Assembly (NCBI GenBank): GCA_947444305.1
Contig: CANEZP010000004.1
Location: 186,001-250,000 of the forward strand
DNA: 64,000 nucleotides
Direction: 5' to 3'
Source of the DNA: Pseudobdellovibrionaceae bacterium
Lineage (GTDB): Bacteria; Bdellovibrionota; Bdellovibrionia; Bdellovibrionales; UBA1609
Shown one piece after another: positions 45,369 through 54,470 of this stretch. Under the pieces are notes generated by a model. The model ran no database searches. It was not told where the DNA came from and saw only the letters and a program-made list of their open reading frames with translations. The first letter of the stretch is position 1. Every line of letters begins with the position of its first letter. The position numbers and the translations under genes are program-made.

Positions 45369-46280
45369 ATGGCCAAAAAAACTATTTCTAAGAGCACTGC
45401 CGCTACTAAACGAAAAAAAGCGCGCGAGGACGTCACCCTCTCCCGTCGGGGCATCTGGAAGGGTTCAATTTCATTCGGTCTAGTCAACGTACCGGTCCAG
45501 CTGTTCTCGGCAAAAGACGGCGAACAACTGAGCTTTAATATGCTCGATAAACGAGACAATGCCCGTATCGGGTACAAGCAGATCAACAAGTCGACCGGTA
45601 GAGAAATTGAACGAAGCCATATCGTGAAGGGCTACGAGTTTCAAAAAGGCGAGTACGTCGTCATCACCGAAAATGATTTCGAACGCGCAAACGTCAAAGC
45701 TACCCAGATGATTGAAATTGAAGACTTCGTACTGATTGAAGAAGTAGACGTCATCTACTTTGAAAAACCCTATTACATCGTTCCCCAAAAAGGTGGCGAG
45801 AAAGGGTACGCTCTTCTTCGCGAGGTCCTCGAACGTACGGGTAAAGCCGGTATCGGAAAAGTCGTCCTCCACCGAAAACAGCATCTCGCTGCCCTTCTCG
45901 TCCGAGGTAAATACATCGTTTTGGAAATCTTAAGATTCGCGGAGGATGTACTCGCGCTTGAGGAGGGTGAATCCCTTGGTCCGGATCTACAAGATGCCGT
46001 CGTCACACCTAAGGAACTCCAGATCGCCGAGCAGTTGGTGGCAAGCCTCACGACTAAGTGGGAACCGGAGAAGTACAAAGATACTTACCGCGAAGATCTT
46101 ATGGCGATGATTCAAGCCAAAATTAAATCCGGCCATACGGAGGTAGGCGCTGAATTTAATGAGAGCGAAGTTCGGTCCAGTCGCTCATCGGGAGACCTTT
46201 TAGATCTCACGGCCCTATTGCGAAAAAGTTTGGAGGCCAGTTCGAAAAAGAAAGGCACTCCAAAAAAGAGGAATGCCTAA
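45369..46280 (+). CDS. ku: Ku DNA end-binding protein
   Basis: The 303-residue protein starts at the ATG giving MAKKTISKST. The Ku core is clear: RRGIWKGSISFGLVNVPVQLFSA, then YKQINKSTGREIERSHIVKGYEF, EKPYYIVPQKGGEKGYALLREVL, KVVLHRKQHLAALLVRGKYIVLEILRFAEDV and LVASLTTKWEPEKYKDTYREDLMAMI. Bacterial Ku binds double-strand ends and recruits the LigD ligase in end joining. No ligD lies in this window. Basic tail as usual. Confidence 0.92.
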   Translation: MAKKTISKSTAATKRKKAREDVTLSRRGIWKGSISFGLVNVPVQLFSAKDGEQLSFNMLDKRDNARIGYKQINKSTGREIERSHIVKGYEFQKGEYVVITENDFERANVKATQMIEIEDFVLIEEVDVIYFEKPYYIVPQKGGEKGYALLREVLERTGKAGIGKVVLHRKQHLAALLVRGKYIVLEILRFAEDVLALEEGESLGPDLQDAVVTPKELQIAEQLVASLTTKWEPEKYKDTYREDLMAMIQAKIKSGHTEVGAEFNESEVRSSRSSGDLLDLTALLRKSLEASSKKKGTPKKRNA

Positions 46281-46312
46281 ATACGGTAGCGCCTCAAAAA
46301 CCTCTAATTCGC

Positions 46313-47074
46313 TTACCGCTCCGGTTGGGGTGGTAGGCCCGAGCTGCCGTTCGGGTAGACGCCGGTATCGAAGTGGCGGTAGTAGCGTTTGCCGTTGGGG
46401 TACTTGATCTCTTTGCCTAGCAAGCGCTTGCCGGTCTCACCGTCAAAACGTGCGCTGACTTTGCGTAACGTAAACCAGGTTGATGTGCCGTCGGCCACGC
46501 TGTAGTCCGCGTCGCCGTGAATTGAAAATTCGAGTTCAACGTACTGTCCCGATATGGATTTGAGTTCGATGCTCGTGATCTGCTCACCTCTTTCGAGCGT
46601 GAACGGGTACGGAAGCAGCGATGTTTCCTGATTGGCTAACGAATAGAATTGAACGCCCTCATTGCCGAAGACCGAGATGACGGTCTTTTCGTCTTCGGAC
46701 AAAAAACGGCGGATCACGTGATTGCCACCCTGACGACCGTAATAAGACTTGTAGCCTTTGAGGCCGACCATGCGCGGAATAAATTTGTCTAAGACAATCT
46801 TGCGAACGGTCGAGGACAAGACCTGACCTTCTTTATCGACGATCTCAAAACCTTGCTCGCTTATGGCTGAACCGTAATCGCCGGGATGATATTTGCGGGA
46901 ATACCCGATTAGCGATTGGCCGTTGCTAAATTCTAAGCGTTGAACCGGATCGTATTTGCCCACCGAAGGTACGTTAACCAGGTCGTCAATGCATTTGGCT
47001 TGCGCGTTGGCTCGAACGTTGGCTTGCGCGTTGGCTTGCACGAAAATCGCTACGATAAGCATCAGCAGTCGCAT
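46313..47074 (-). CDS. Secreted protein with short ANAQA repeats
   Basis: The ATG at 47074 follows GGAG and gives a signal peptide (MRLLMLIVAIFVQANA). The DNA repeats a small unit, so the mature start reads QANVRANAQA. The 253-residue product then has a beta-rich fold with VISVFGNEGVQFYSLANQE and a C terminus PPQPER. No family recognised. The repeat could vary in copy number. Confidence 0.65.
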   Translation of the reverse strand: MRLLMLIVAIFVQANAQANVRANAQAKCIDDLVNVPSVGKYDPVQRLEFSNGQSLIGYSRKYHPGDYGSAISEQGFEIVDKEGQVLSSTVRKIVLDKFIPRMVGLKGYKSYYGRQGGNHVIRRFLSEDEKTVISVFGNEGVQFYSLANQETSLLPYPFTLERGEQITSIELKSISGQYVELEFSIHGDADYSVADGTSTWFTLRKVSARFDGETGKRLLGKEIKYPNGKRYYRHFDTGVYPNGSSGLPPQPER

Positions 47075-47203
47075 ATTTAACTCCACGGGGAAGGGATGAG
47101 CTAATCCCTGCAAGCCGGTCGCCTAGGTAGGACGCACGATATCGCGTTTCACGGCGCAATAATAAGCGTCCTGGGCCGCTCTACGGCATCGGGCTGGGAA
47201 ACC

Positions 47204-47824
47204 TCAGAAGTACCAGTAGATGACGGCCAGGTGATCGGTGATCGAATGGCGCGTGCGTGGGGCGTGTTGGTTGAGGTAGCCGACTTCGACTCGGGCGGAG
47301 ACCGGCAGCTCGACGCCGGCGAAGAACCGGTTGCGTTCGATAAAATTCTGACCAACGGAAGATTCGTTCGATAAATTCATGAACAGTTCATTCCACACCA
47401 GCGCTTTTACGGAACCGAGCACGCGACTGGCTCGCAGCATGTACCGGAAACGAACGGCGTCGTTGTCGTTCTTCGCGAAGTCACGCCACTCCACCCGCAT
47501 ACGATGTAAGATATCCCACTCCGGTGTTTTGAAATACGGCATCACGTGCTGAACGGCGTAGCGGCGCTCTAATTTACCTGGGTTTTGTATTACGCCCAAC
47601 AACACCGCAAGCTCGTGCCGGCCGACGGTGTGATGCAGCCCGGTCCGGAAGAGCATTTGATCAACCGTTCCGTTATCCAAACGGTTGCGCACCTGTATCT
47701 CGGTCGAACCGATGAGTTGCGAACTGACCTTCGTCCTCGCGAACGTTCCGAACCACCAGCCCGGGCGATCTTCGTTCGCGAAAGCATTCACCGAATACAA
47801 CAAGACCAAAAAAAGTATTTTCAT
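47204..47824 (-). CDS. DUF2490-like outer-membrane beta-barrel protein
   Basis: The ATG at 47824 gives a signal peptide (MKILFLVLLYSVNAFA). The 206-residue product has alternating beta segments with TEIQVRNRLDNG, MLFRTGLHH, MPYFKTPEWDILHRMRVEWRDFAK, LMNLSNE-like strands and a C-terminal aromatic residue (YWYF), which matches an outer-membrane barrel and the DUF2490 family pattern. Function unknown. Confidence 0.65.
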   Translation of the reverse strand: MKILFLVLLYSVNAFANEDRPGWWFGTFARTKVSSQLIGSTEIQVRNRLDNGTVDQMLFRTGLHHTVGRHELAVLLGVIQNPGKLERRYAVQHVMPYFKTPEWDILHRMRVEWRDFAKNDNDAVRFRYMLRASRVLGSVKALVWNELFMNLSNESSVGQNFIERNRFFAGVELPVSARVEVGYLNQHAPRTRHSITDHLAVIYWYF

Positions 47825-47865
47825 GTGGGATCTCATACCACATAATTCGCGAAAAAAATCTGCGC

Positions 47866-49542
47866 TTAAAAACCGGGAGCGTAGCCCAACGAATTATTCT
47901 GCGCCAAGCCGCGGGTCTTTAAGGCGTTCAGTTCGGCCGCGTCGGTCGTGTAGACGTGGCGGCCGTTGCCGGCGTCGTACAAGTGGTAGATCTCCTTCAG
48001 CCCTGGTGCGGGCGTGCGGGAGATAAATCCTTCGGTGCGCTCCGCGACCCAACCCGCGCGGACCAAGCTGTCCTGCTCCGCTAAGTTGGTCGTGTAGTAA
48101 TGGACCGAGGCGTTCGCATTGTACAATCTCAGCACGGGAACTTCGCCGGGGCTTTGGAAACGGTGGATTTGGAAACCGCCCGCGTTTTGATTTGCGTAGC
48201 CCAGATTCAGCAGCGCTTGGAATTCTTGTTCGTTCGAAGTGAGCACATCGTCGGCTTCGTTCGCCGCGCGGGCGCGGAAGATGGGAGCGTAATCTAAATT
48301 CTCGTGCAAGCCATCGATGTTCCACTGCGCCCAGCACGAAGGCTTGGCGCACTTCAAACCGTTTTCGTGGACCGAGGCGCCGAAAGCGATAAGCGAAATC
48401 GCGGGATCCAACCAGCCTTCACGGTTTCCCGCGGCGCCGATGTTGTGGATGTAGTTCATCTCGGGGCGGTTAGCGTAGAGAAGCTGCGGCGCGCTCCAGG
48501 TCACCCCGTCGGCGGATGTTCGGCGCACGATTTGTGAACCGTCGGCGTGATTGCCGTCGGTCCAGACGCCCGCGGAGTATTTACCGATCGCGTGCATCAC
48601 GTAAACATTTTTTAGAGAGTCAAACTTCACGTCGGTGCTGTTGAAATAGCGTGAGTTCGTTTTTTCCGGCACCGACCAGCTTACGCCGTCGACGCTTTCC
48701 GCGTGGAAAGTGTAGCCGCCCGAAGGACCGACCTCGCCCGAATCATCGTAGTACCACATGTGCAATCGGTTATTACGAACGACGACGGAGGGTTGACCCG
48801 ATCCGTAAGCGTGCGGCGAAGCGATATCGAGGCCCACGTTTTTGCGCACGATCAACGCTTTGGGCGAAGCCGCGCGAAGCGTAGAAGGAGCGTCGGTGTT
48901 CGACCCGGCGGCCCAGTCTTGCCAGACGCCGTTGCCCATAAATTTTTGGTAAGGCCCGTCGATTCTCAGACTGCGTGAAACGAAAATAACCGATTGCCCG
49001 CAGCTCTCTTTCGAAGGTGCGTTGTAGCCGACGGCTCCCGGCGTTGTACAGTACGCTTCCGGGGCATTGCCCGTGTAGTAGAGATAGTAATACGGCTGAG
49101 CGTCGCCTGGCGCTTTGTAATAGACGACGCTGGGATCACAAGCGGAGCGATCGGTCGAAGCCGTTCCGTTCGCCGCGGCCATGACGACTTTTTCGCCGGT
49201 CCAATTGCGGCCGTCGGTTGACGAGCGATAGCGGATGATGTCCCACGAGCCGTTCGGCACGCCGGTTCCGCAGAAGAACATATGAAAGCGTCCGTTATCG
49301 CGAACGATCACCGGCGCGTAGAAGAAGCCGGTCGGTAAGGCGCCGGGATTTGTTTCGGCTAGGACCGCGGGGATTTTGCCGGCGAACAACGGAGCGCCGC
49401 CGCCCGATTGGATGTTCGCACCGCTCAGGCCCCCCGATTTTTCTAGACTGTTATTGGACGTATCGAACGAACCGCAGTTTTGAAATCCCGCCAAAAGAAA
49501 CGTGACTAAAAAAACGGTCGTCGCTAACCGGACGGAATTCAT
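47866..49542 (-). CDS. Lipoprotein with beta-propeller and DUF5648-like repeats
   Basis: The 558-residue protein has lipobox LAGFQNC (Cys23). Residues about 60-400 resemble a glycoside-hydrolase-type five-bladed propeller: repeated PSVV and WxYDDSG, with DGNHADGSQIVRRTSADGVTWSAP. The last 120 residues hold two repeats (LRLYNANASVHYYTTN, YHLYDAGNGRHVYTTD), as in DUF5648. It may bind or cut surface glycans of prey or environment; catalytic residues not assigned. Confidence 0.7.
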   Translation of the reverse strand: MNSVRLATTVFLVTFLLAGFQNCGSFDTSNNSLEKSGGLSGANIQSGGGAPLFAGKIPAVLAETNPGALPTGFFYAPVIVRDNGRFHMFFCGTGVPNGSWDIIRYRSSTDGRNWTGEKVVMAAANGTASTDRSACDPSVVYYKAPGDAQPYYYLYYTGNAPEAYCTTPGAVGYNAPSKESCGQSVIFVSRSLRIDGPYQKFMGNGVWQDWAAGSNTDAPSTLRAASPKALIVRKNVGLDIASPHAYGSGQPSVVVRNNRLHMWYYDDSGEVGPSGGYTFHAESVDGVSWSVPEKTNSRYFNSTDVKFDSLKNVYVMHAIGKYSAGVWTDGNHADGSQIVRRTSADGVTWSAPQLLYANRPEMNYIHNIGAAGNREGWLDPAISLIAFGASVHENGLKCAKPSCWAQWNIDGLHENLDYAPIFRARAANEADDVLTSNEQEFQALLNLGYANQNAGGFQIHRFQSPGEVPVLRLYNANASVHYYTTNLAEQDSLVRAGWVAERTEGFISRTPAPGLKEIYHLYDAGNGRHVYTTDAAELNALKTRGLAQNNSLGYAPGF

Positions 49543-49656
49543 ATTTTCTCCCAGGATACGTGCTCGTATGAATGCTTATCTAGGATAGCGCAGTCTAAGA
49601 GGACACCCCTAGCGAGAACTCAATCATGCGACTTTCGTCTCAACCTGAAACGGCGT

Positions 49657-50547
49657 CTACTCCCCTATGCCCAAGAAACGCGAGCAGAAATTATGAAAAG
49701 CGGACCGTGGCGGTTTCCGCCATTTCACCTCGAGCCAATTGCGGATCTGCCGCAAAAGAACTTCGCGCTCGGGACCGTAGTACGGGATGAACGGAGTCAC
49801 GTTGGCCAAGGTCGTCAACGGCAGTCTCCATTTGATGAACGCCTCTAATTGCTCGAAGAATTTTTTCTTTTCGTCCGGCGGCAAGCGACCGGCGACGCTC
49901 AGAAGTAAGCCCGCAAGAGGCCCCCGGTCTTCGTTCAATAAGCCGTCGGAACGCGACTTTGTTAAAACGTCGGTAAAGATTTGAAAAAGCAGATCGCCGG
50001 GCATGACGTCGCGATCCGAACCTAATCGGTTAACGGAAACGACGAGGTCTTCCGCTAATTGCCGGTTAAAAAATGAAAGATCATCACTCCGATCGAAAAC
50101 CGGGCTACGCGTCGCCACCGCGAGTTCGGGTAAATTCAATGCAGCTAGATAAGCGGCCGCGTTCGTACGCCGCTCAACAAGAACTTGGTACAAATAAAAC
50201 TGCCGGTGTTCATCATCTAAAAGACGACGGTAGATATGGAGGATATCCGAATCGGAGCGATAGGCCGCTTTCGTAAAACCTTCGAAAGGTAGAATTCGGG
50301 TATTCCCTATAAACACCCAGCCCCTGATCAGCCACACTCTCTGTTTCGCGTAATCCAGAATTTTTAAAGCGAGAGGGTCATCCGCGTGCACCTGTACCAA
50401 ATTTTGGTAACTTTGTTCCGCTTGCTCCTCAGGACAGTCGAAAGGAAGATTGAGGATCGCGAACACGCTGCCCGACATTTCGTAGGGTTGCGCGAAAGCC
50501 GGCGCGGAGATTAGCCAAATGAAACAGGATAGAATTCGTAAAAACAT
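49657..50547 (-). CDS. Secreted helical protein, unknown function
   Basis: The 296-residue product has a signal peptide (MFLRILSCFIWLISAPAFA). The mature part is helical (EEQAEQSYQNLVQVHADDPLALKILDYAKQRVWLIRGW) without a known motif. It stands alone between the propeller gene and the divergent ABC transporter. Confidence 0.65.
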   Translation of the reverse strand: MFLRILSCFIWLISAPAFAQPYEMSGSVFAILNLPFDCPEEQAEQSYQNLVQVHADDPLALKILDYAKQRVWLIRGWVFIGNTRILPFEGFTKAAYRSDSDILHIYRRLLDDEHRQFYLYQVLVERRTNAAAYLAALNLPELAVATRSPVFDRSDDLSFFNRQLAEDLVVSVNRLGSDRDVMPGDLLFQIFTDVLTKSRSDGLLNEDRGPLAGLLLSVAGRLPPDEKKKFFEQLEAFIKWRLPLTTLANVTPFIPYYGPEREVLLRQIRNWLEVKWRKPPRSAFHNFCSRFLGIGE

Positions 50548-50695
50548 AAGCCTGACTAAAGTATCCGGACAATTCCGTCAACCGTGGCCCACGATTCTGC
50601 CGCGTAATCTGGGACAGAATCACTTTCAAGTTGTACGAGGGCTTTGACGTTGCTTTACCCAGACAGCCTGCCCCGAAATACTTGCGCAACGAGCG

Positions 50696-52174
50696 ATGAT
50701 CGCTTATCTCCGATTCGAGGTGAATCTTTTATTTCCAATCTCATTTCAAATTTCTGCTCGTTTGTCTGCTCGTCTTCGTTTGGTGGTCTCGACCGCGATT
50801 CTTCTACTTGGTTTGGTCACTAGCTTTACGACGGCCGCGGCTCAACCCGAAGCTCCGCTACAACTTGGTTTGACCGGAAAATTTCCGCCGCTGAATTATT
50901 TCGACGAAAAAGGGCAGCTCACCGGCTTTGACGTCGAAGTGGCGAAAGAGCTTTGCCGGATCATGAATAAACAATGTGAGTTTGTGACGCTCGAGTGGGA
51001 CGGCATCATCGCCGCGCTCCTCGCGGGCAAACTCGATCTGGTCGTCGGCAGCATGGCGATCACGCCGGAGCGGCAGAAAAAGGTTTTGTTCTCTGAACCG
51101 TACTACGAATCGGGGCCGCAGGTGTTCGCGGCGGATGCGAACTTGGATCCGGCGAAACCCGGCGCACGCATCGGGGTTACTCTCGGTACGACCTACGAGA
51201 CCGAATTGCGCAAACGCTATACCCGTGCCGACGTACGCACGTTTAAAGATGAGTTCTCGGTTCTGCAGGACATCGTGGCCGGGCGTATGGATGCTTTGAT
51301 CACGGACGCCGCCGTCGGCAATTACATGGCCCGGCAGTTTGGTGTCGCCCTTCACCGCATCGGTGCGCCGCTGGTGGAAGACCGGATCGCGATACCGGCG
51401 CGGCCCGGGCGCGAGGCTTTGATTCAAAATCTCAACGCGGCGATAAAAGAACTACGCTCTTCTTCAAAATACGGCGAACTTCGGGCCCGCTACTTAGACC
51501 AAAAAGAGGGTGCGAGCGACGGCGGTTTCCGCTGGGTCGTCGCGATTGAACTTTTAGGCCGCGGTCTCGTATCGACCTTAAGGTTAGCCGGCTTAGGACT
51601 TTTCTTCGGGGTAGCGCTCGCGTTGGTTTTTGCGATCGGGCATCTTAGCAATATTCGGCCGCTCGTCTTCATAGCGAAGCTCATTACGGATTTCGTTCGC
51701 TGCACTCCTTTTTTGATTCAGCTCTTCGCCGTCTACTTCGGCCTCCCCGCCTTGGGCATCTCGATCCCGGCGCTTGTCGCGGCGGTGATCACGATCGCGG
51801 TTCATAGCTCGGCTTTCTTGGCGGAAACGCTCGTCGCCGGCTACCGGAGCGTTCCCAAAGCCCAGCGGCAGGCGGGCGCGTTGCTCGGGCTTTCAAAATT
51901 CCAGGTGATCCGTCACGTCGTGTTCCCGCAGATGGTGCCGATCGTCGCGGCGCCGATCCTTAATACGGTCGTCGCCATGATTAAGGATTCGGCGGTGGTT
52001 TCGGTCATCAGTGTTTACGAGCTCACCATGCAGGCGCAGCAGCTGATCAGCACCACGTACCGCCCTTTTGAATTTTACTTCCTAGCCGCCTTGCTTTACG
52101 CGCTGGTCACGTACCCGCTCATCCTTTGGGGCCGCCGCTGGGCTCGCCGGCCCGGTGAAATGGGGGCCGCGTGA
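50696..52174 (+). CDS. Fused substrate-binding protein and permease, amino-acid ABC transporter
   Basis: The 492-residue protein has a signal/anchor (about 25-45), then a periplasmic binding domain of SBP_bac_3 type (LTGKFPPLNYFDEKGQLTGFDVEVAKELCR, LDLVVGSMAITPERQKKVLFSEPYYESG, ALITDAAVGNYM; residues 55-275). A permease of the HisM type follows from about 290 with several membrane helices and the EAA-like loop SVPKAQRQAGALLGLSKFQVIRHVVFPQMVP. Fusion of the two subunits is known in some polar amino-acid transporters. The ATPase gene overlaps its end by 4 bases. Confidence 0.88.
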   Translation: MIAYLRFEVNLLFPISFQISARLSARLRLVVSTAILLLGLVTSFTTAAAQPEAPLQLGLTGKFPPLNYFDEKGQLTGFDVEVAKELCRIMNKQCEFVTLEWDGIIAALLAGKLDLVVGSMAITPERQKKVLFSEPYYESGPQVFAADANLDPAKPGARIGVTLGTTYETELRKRYTRADVRTFKDEFSVLQDIVAGRMDALITDAAVGNYMARQFGVALHRIGAPLVEDRIAIPARPGREALIQNLNAAIKELRSSSKYGELRARYLDQKEGASDGGFRWVVAIELLGRGLVSTLRLAGLGLFFGVALALVFAIGHLSNIRPLVFIAKLITDFVRCTPFLIQLFAVYFGLPALGISIPALVAAVITIAVHSSAFLAETLVAGYRSVPKAQRQAGALLGLSKFQVIRHVVFPQMVPIVAAPILNTVVAMIKDSAVVSVISVYELTMQAQQLISTTYRPFEFYFLAALLYALVTYPLILWGRRWARRPGEMGAA

Positions 52175-52839
52175 GCTTGCTTTGTTCCACCCAAAATTTG
52201 CGCGTCAAGCGCGGTGGCCGCGATGTGCTTCGCGATGTGAATTTTAAACTCGAACGCAACGGACCCTACGCCATTGTCGGCACGAGCGGCTCCGGCAAAA
52301 CAACTTTACTCTACGCGCTGACCGGACTCATAAAACCGGCCGACGGAGTGATCCGCTACGGCGACCGCGATTTGGTCGAACTGTCGCGACCGGAACGCGC
52401 TTCGCGCTACGGTCTCGTCTTCCAGGACTATCAGCTTTTTCCCCATCTTACGGTGATCGAGAATTTACTGCTCGCCCCGCAACTTCGGGAAATTTCGGTT
52501 AGCCGTGAACATGCGTGTGACTTGCTCGGGAGACTCGGCGTGAAGAATTTGGCCGATCGCTACCCGGGTGAGCTAAGCGGTGGGCAGAAGCAGCGCGTGG
52601 CCATCGCGCGAAGTCTTATCTTAGAACCCCAAATCCTTTTCCTAGATGAGCCCAGCGCCGCGCTGGATGAGAAAACCTCGATTGAACTTGCCGAGCTGCT
52701 CGCGGGCCTGAACGAGAAAAGCCAGATCGTCGCCGTGAGCCACGACCGTCCCTTTCTTGCGGCCTTTTGCACGCGCGGCGTGCGGATGAATCAGGGCCGC
52801 ATCGATCGCGAAGGCACGGTCGAAGAGATCTTGGCGTAA
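52171..52839 (+). CDS. ABC transporter ATPase subunit
   Basis: A GTG start overlaps the permease stop. The 222-residue protein has Walker A GTSGSGKTTLL, Q loop FQDYQLF, signature ELSGGQKQRVAIA, Walker B ILFLDEPSAALD and the switch His in VSHDRP. It energises the fused binding-permease protein, probably for amino acids. Short but complete. Confidence 0.9.
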   Translation: MSLLCSTQNLRVKRGGRDVLRDVNFKLERNGPYAIVGTSGSGKTTLLYALTGLIKPADGVIRYGDRDLVELSRPERASRYGLVFQDYQLFPHLTVIENLLLAPQLREISVSREHACDLLGRLGVKNLADRYPGELSGGQKQRVAIARSLILEPQILFLDEPSAALDEKTSIELAELLAGLNEKSQIVAVSHDRPFLAAFCTRGVRMNQGRIDREGTVEEILA

Positions 52840-52934
52840 AACTAAAAATGTTTGGCAGATAGATTCTCTTTACATCATTCGATGTCGGGAATAGGTTCAT
52901 GACCGCTTCTGACCTAAAACCCCGAAAGGCTTTT

Positions 52935-53126
52935 ATGAAAATAACCCTGCTGACTCTTTTACTGATGGCTAATCTCCCAGGCGCGAACGCAATCGCCCAG
53001 GCAAGCGTAGATCACGACAGCTTGCGCATTCAAAAATACGGCGAAATCTCTCAACAAGATGACGACGACGACGATGATGATGACGAGGATGACGACGACG
53101 AAGAAGAGGAATACAGCCTCACCTAA
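52935..53126 (+). CDS. Small secreted Asp-rich protein
   Basis: The ATG after AAAGG gives a signal peptide (MKITLLTLLLMANLPGANA) and a mature peptide of about 40 residues with a long run of Asp and Glu (about 25) before YSLT. Acidic tails of this kind can bind calcium or metal. It is followed by a strong terminator, so it is probably expressed alone. Confidence 0.6.
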   Translation: MKITLLTLLLMANLPGANAIAQASVDHDSLRIQKYGEISQQDDDDDDDDDEDDDDEEEEYSLT

Positions 53127-53143
53127 GACTACGCTCCCCAGAT

Positions 53144-53184
53144 CGGGCGGGCGGCTTGCCCTTTTACTTACCCGCCCGTTTTTT
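53144..53184 (+). terminator. Rho-independent terminator
   Basis: CGGGCGGG (53144-53151) pairs with CCCGCCCG (53171-53178) across 19 bases and six T follow. It ends the Asp-rich gene. Confidence 0.8.
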
Positions 53185-53321
53185 CGTCTCGATGGCGACG
53201 TTTCACGCCCGATCTTGGCCCGTAAGCGTCCCCCACTAGGCAAACTGAGCGACGTAATGTTCTATCCAACGGCACCGAACGTGCTATATGAGAGCTCTTT
53301 GCTCAAATTGGAAGGTTTTTC

Positions 53322-54230
53322 GTGCGTTCGCTACTATCTGTTTTCTTGGTTACGACATGCTTTTATTCGATCGCTTGGGCGCAGCGACCTGGGTTGCAAA
53401 GCTTAGATAAAAATACGGCCTTCCAGGATCTGGCGCCCAGGGCTGCGACGGCTTTGGAAGATTTTTTCGGGGCCGTTTCGTTTTTTAGCGAAGGTCTTTA
53501 CTTAAGCCAACCTGATCTTGGCTTCGCACCTTTTCATTTCACCCGTATTGTTCAAGCTCAAAAGACGGAACGCTGCCCGGCCATTCTCTGCGCAGACAGT
53601 GAACTCTTTGAGCGAATCGCGAAAGAAGTGAAGGACAAACGATTGGTCCTTTTCACGCACGCGTTCAACCCGTTCAACGGCGTGGCGCTGTACGATACCC
53701 CCGCGGTCGTGCAACTTAAGACGGCCTTCCCGGACGCTGACGCAAACAAAAACGGCATCATCGCTTCGCCTAATCTGAATTTATATAGCTTCGAGCATGA
53801 ACTGTTTCATACTCGCGATTTCGAAGCGGGCACCCTTGCGCCGTTTAGCAACGAAATCGGCGAACTCCTTAAATCGCAGAAGATTTCGCGAAAACTCGCG
53901 CAGGCCGCGAGGAGCCTCGTAAGGGAAGTCCGCGCTTACGACCTGGAGAGACGCCTGCTGCTTTCTCCCCGCGCGACCGAGTTTCAAATCAACGCAACCA
54001 AAGCCCGCGCGACGATGGAGATCGAAGTTCAGGAAGTCAGTGGTAGCACCTTCGCCGCAAATCAACTCACGGCGATCGATCAACAGGTCAAAAGTGTTCT
54101 AGCTTTTCAGTTTGCGAAAGAGCTCGTCGGCGTTGATGAGGATGTTCGCGCCCTTTTGCTGAATCGGATGCGAGATCTGCTGCCTTCGGACGGACCTTAC
54201 TCCCTAAAAAATCTAGGTCTCGAATACTAA
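53322..54230 (+). CDS. Secreted protein with HExxH motif, possible metallopeptidase
   Basis: The GTG start gives a signal peptide (MRSLLSVFLVTTCFYSIAWA). The 302-residue product contains FEHELFHTRDFEAG (about residue 155), whose HELFH fits the HExxH zinc motif. Two Cys are in CPAILCADSE. The second half is helical. No further zinc ligand was assigned, so activity is uncertain. It lies alone upstream of the second Hint cassette. Confidence 0.6.
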   Translation: MRSLLSVFLVTTCFYSIAWAQRPGLQSLDKNTAFQDLAPRAATALEDFFGAVSFFSEGLYLSQPDLGFAPFHFTRIVQAQKTERCPAILCADSELFERIAKEVKDKRLVLFTHAFNPFNGVALYDTPAVVQLKTAFPDADANKNGIIASPNLNLYSFEHELFHTRDFEAGTLAPFSNEIGELLKSQKISRKLAQAARSLVREVRAYDLERRLLLSPRATEFQINATKARATMEIEVQEVSGSTFAANQLTAIDQQVKSVLAFQFAKELVGVDEDVRALLLNRMRDLLPSDGPYSLKNLGLEY

Positions 54231-54470
54231 CATATCGGTCCCCGCGGCGTACTGATCTGAGACATCATCTTTTGTACGGCTGTTTACGCAGCATTCTCTT
54301 CGTACTTCCGTTTTCTTCGCGGAATTCCGCCCGCGTGCTCACGTTCCAACTGAGAAATTTTTTGTTTATGGCGTGAGCAGGTGCGCACTTTTTCTACAAT
54401 CACCGTATTCGAGGGTTCTTGAACAATGTTTTTTATTCTGTGCGAACCTATTTTCACAGAGGGAAATATT

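Noticed and set aside
47894-48352. 152-residue minus-strand frame
   Set aside because: It is Arg-rich and fully inside the propeller lipoprotein gene in another frame.
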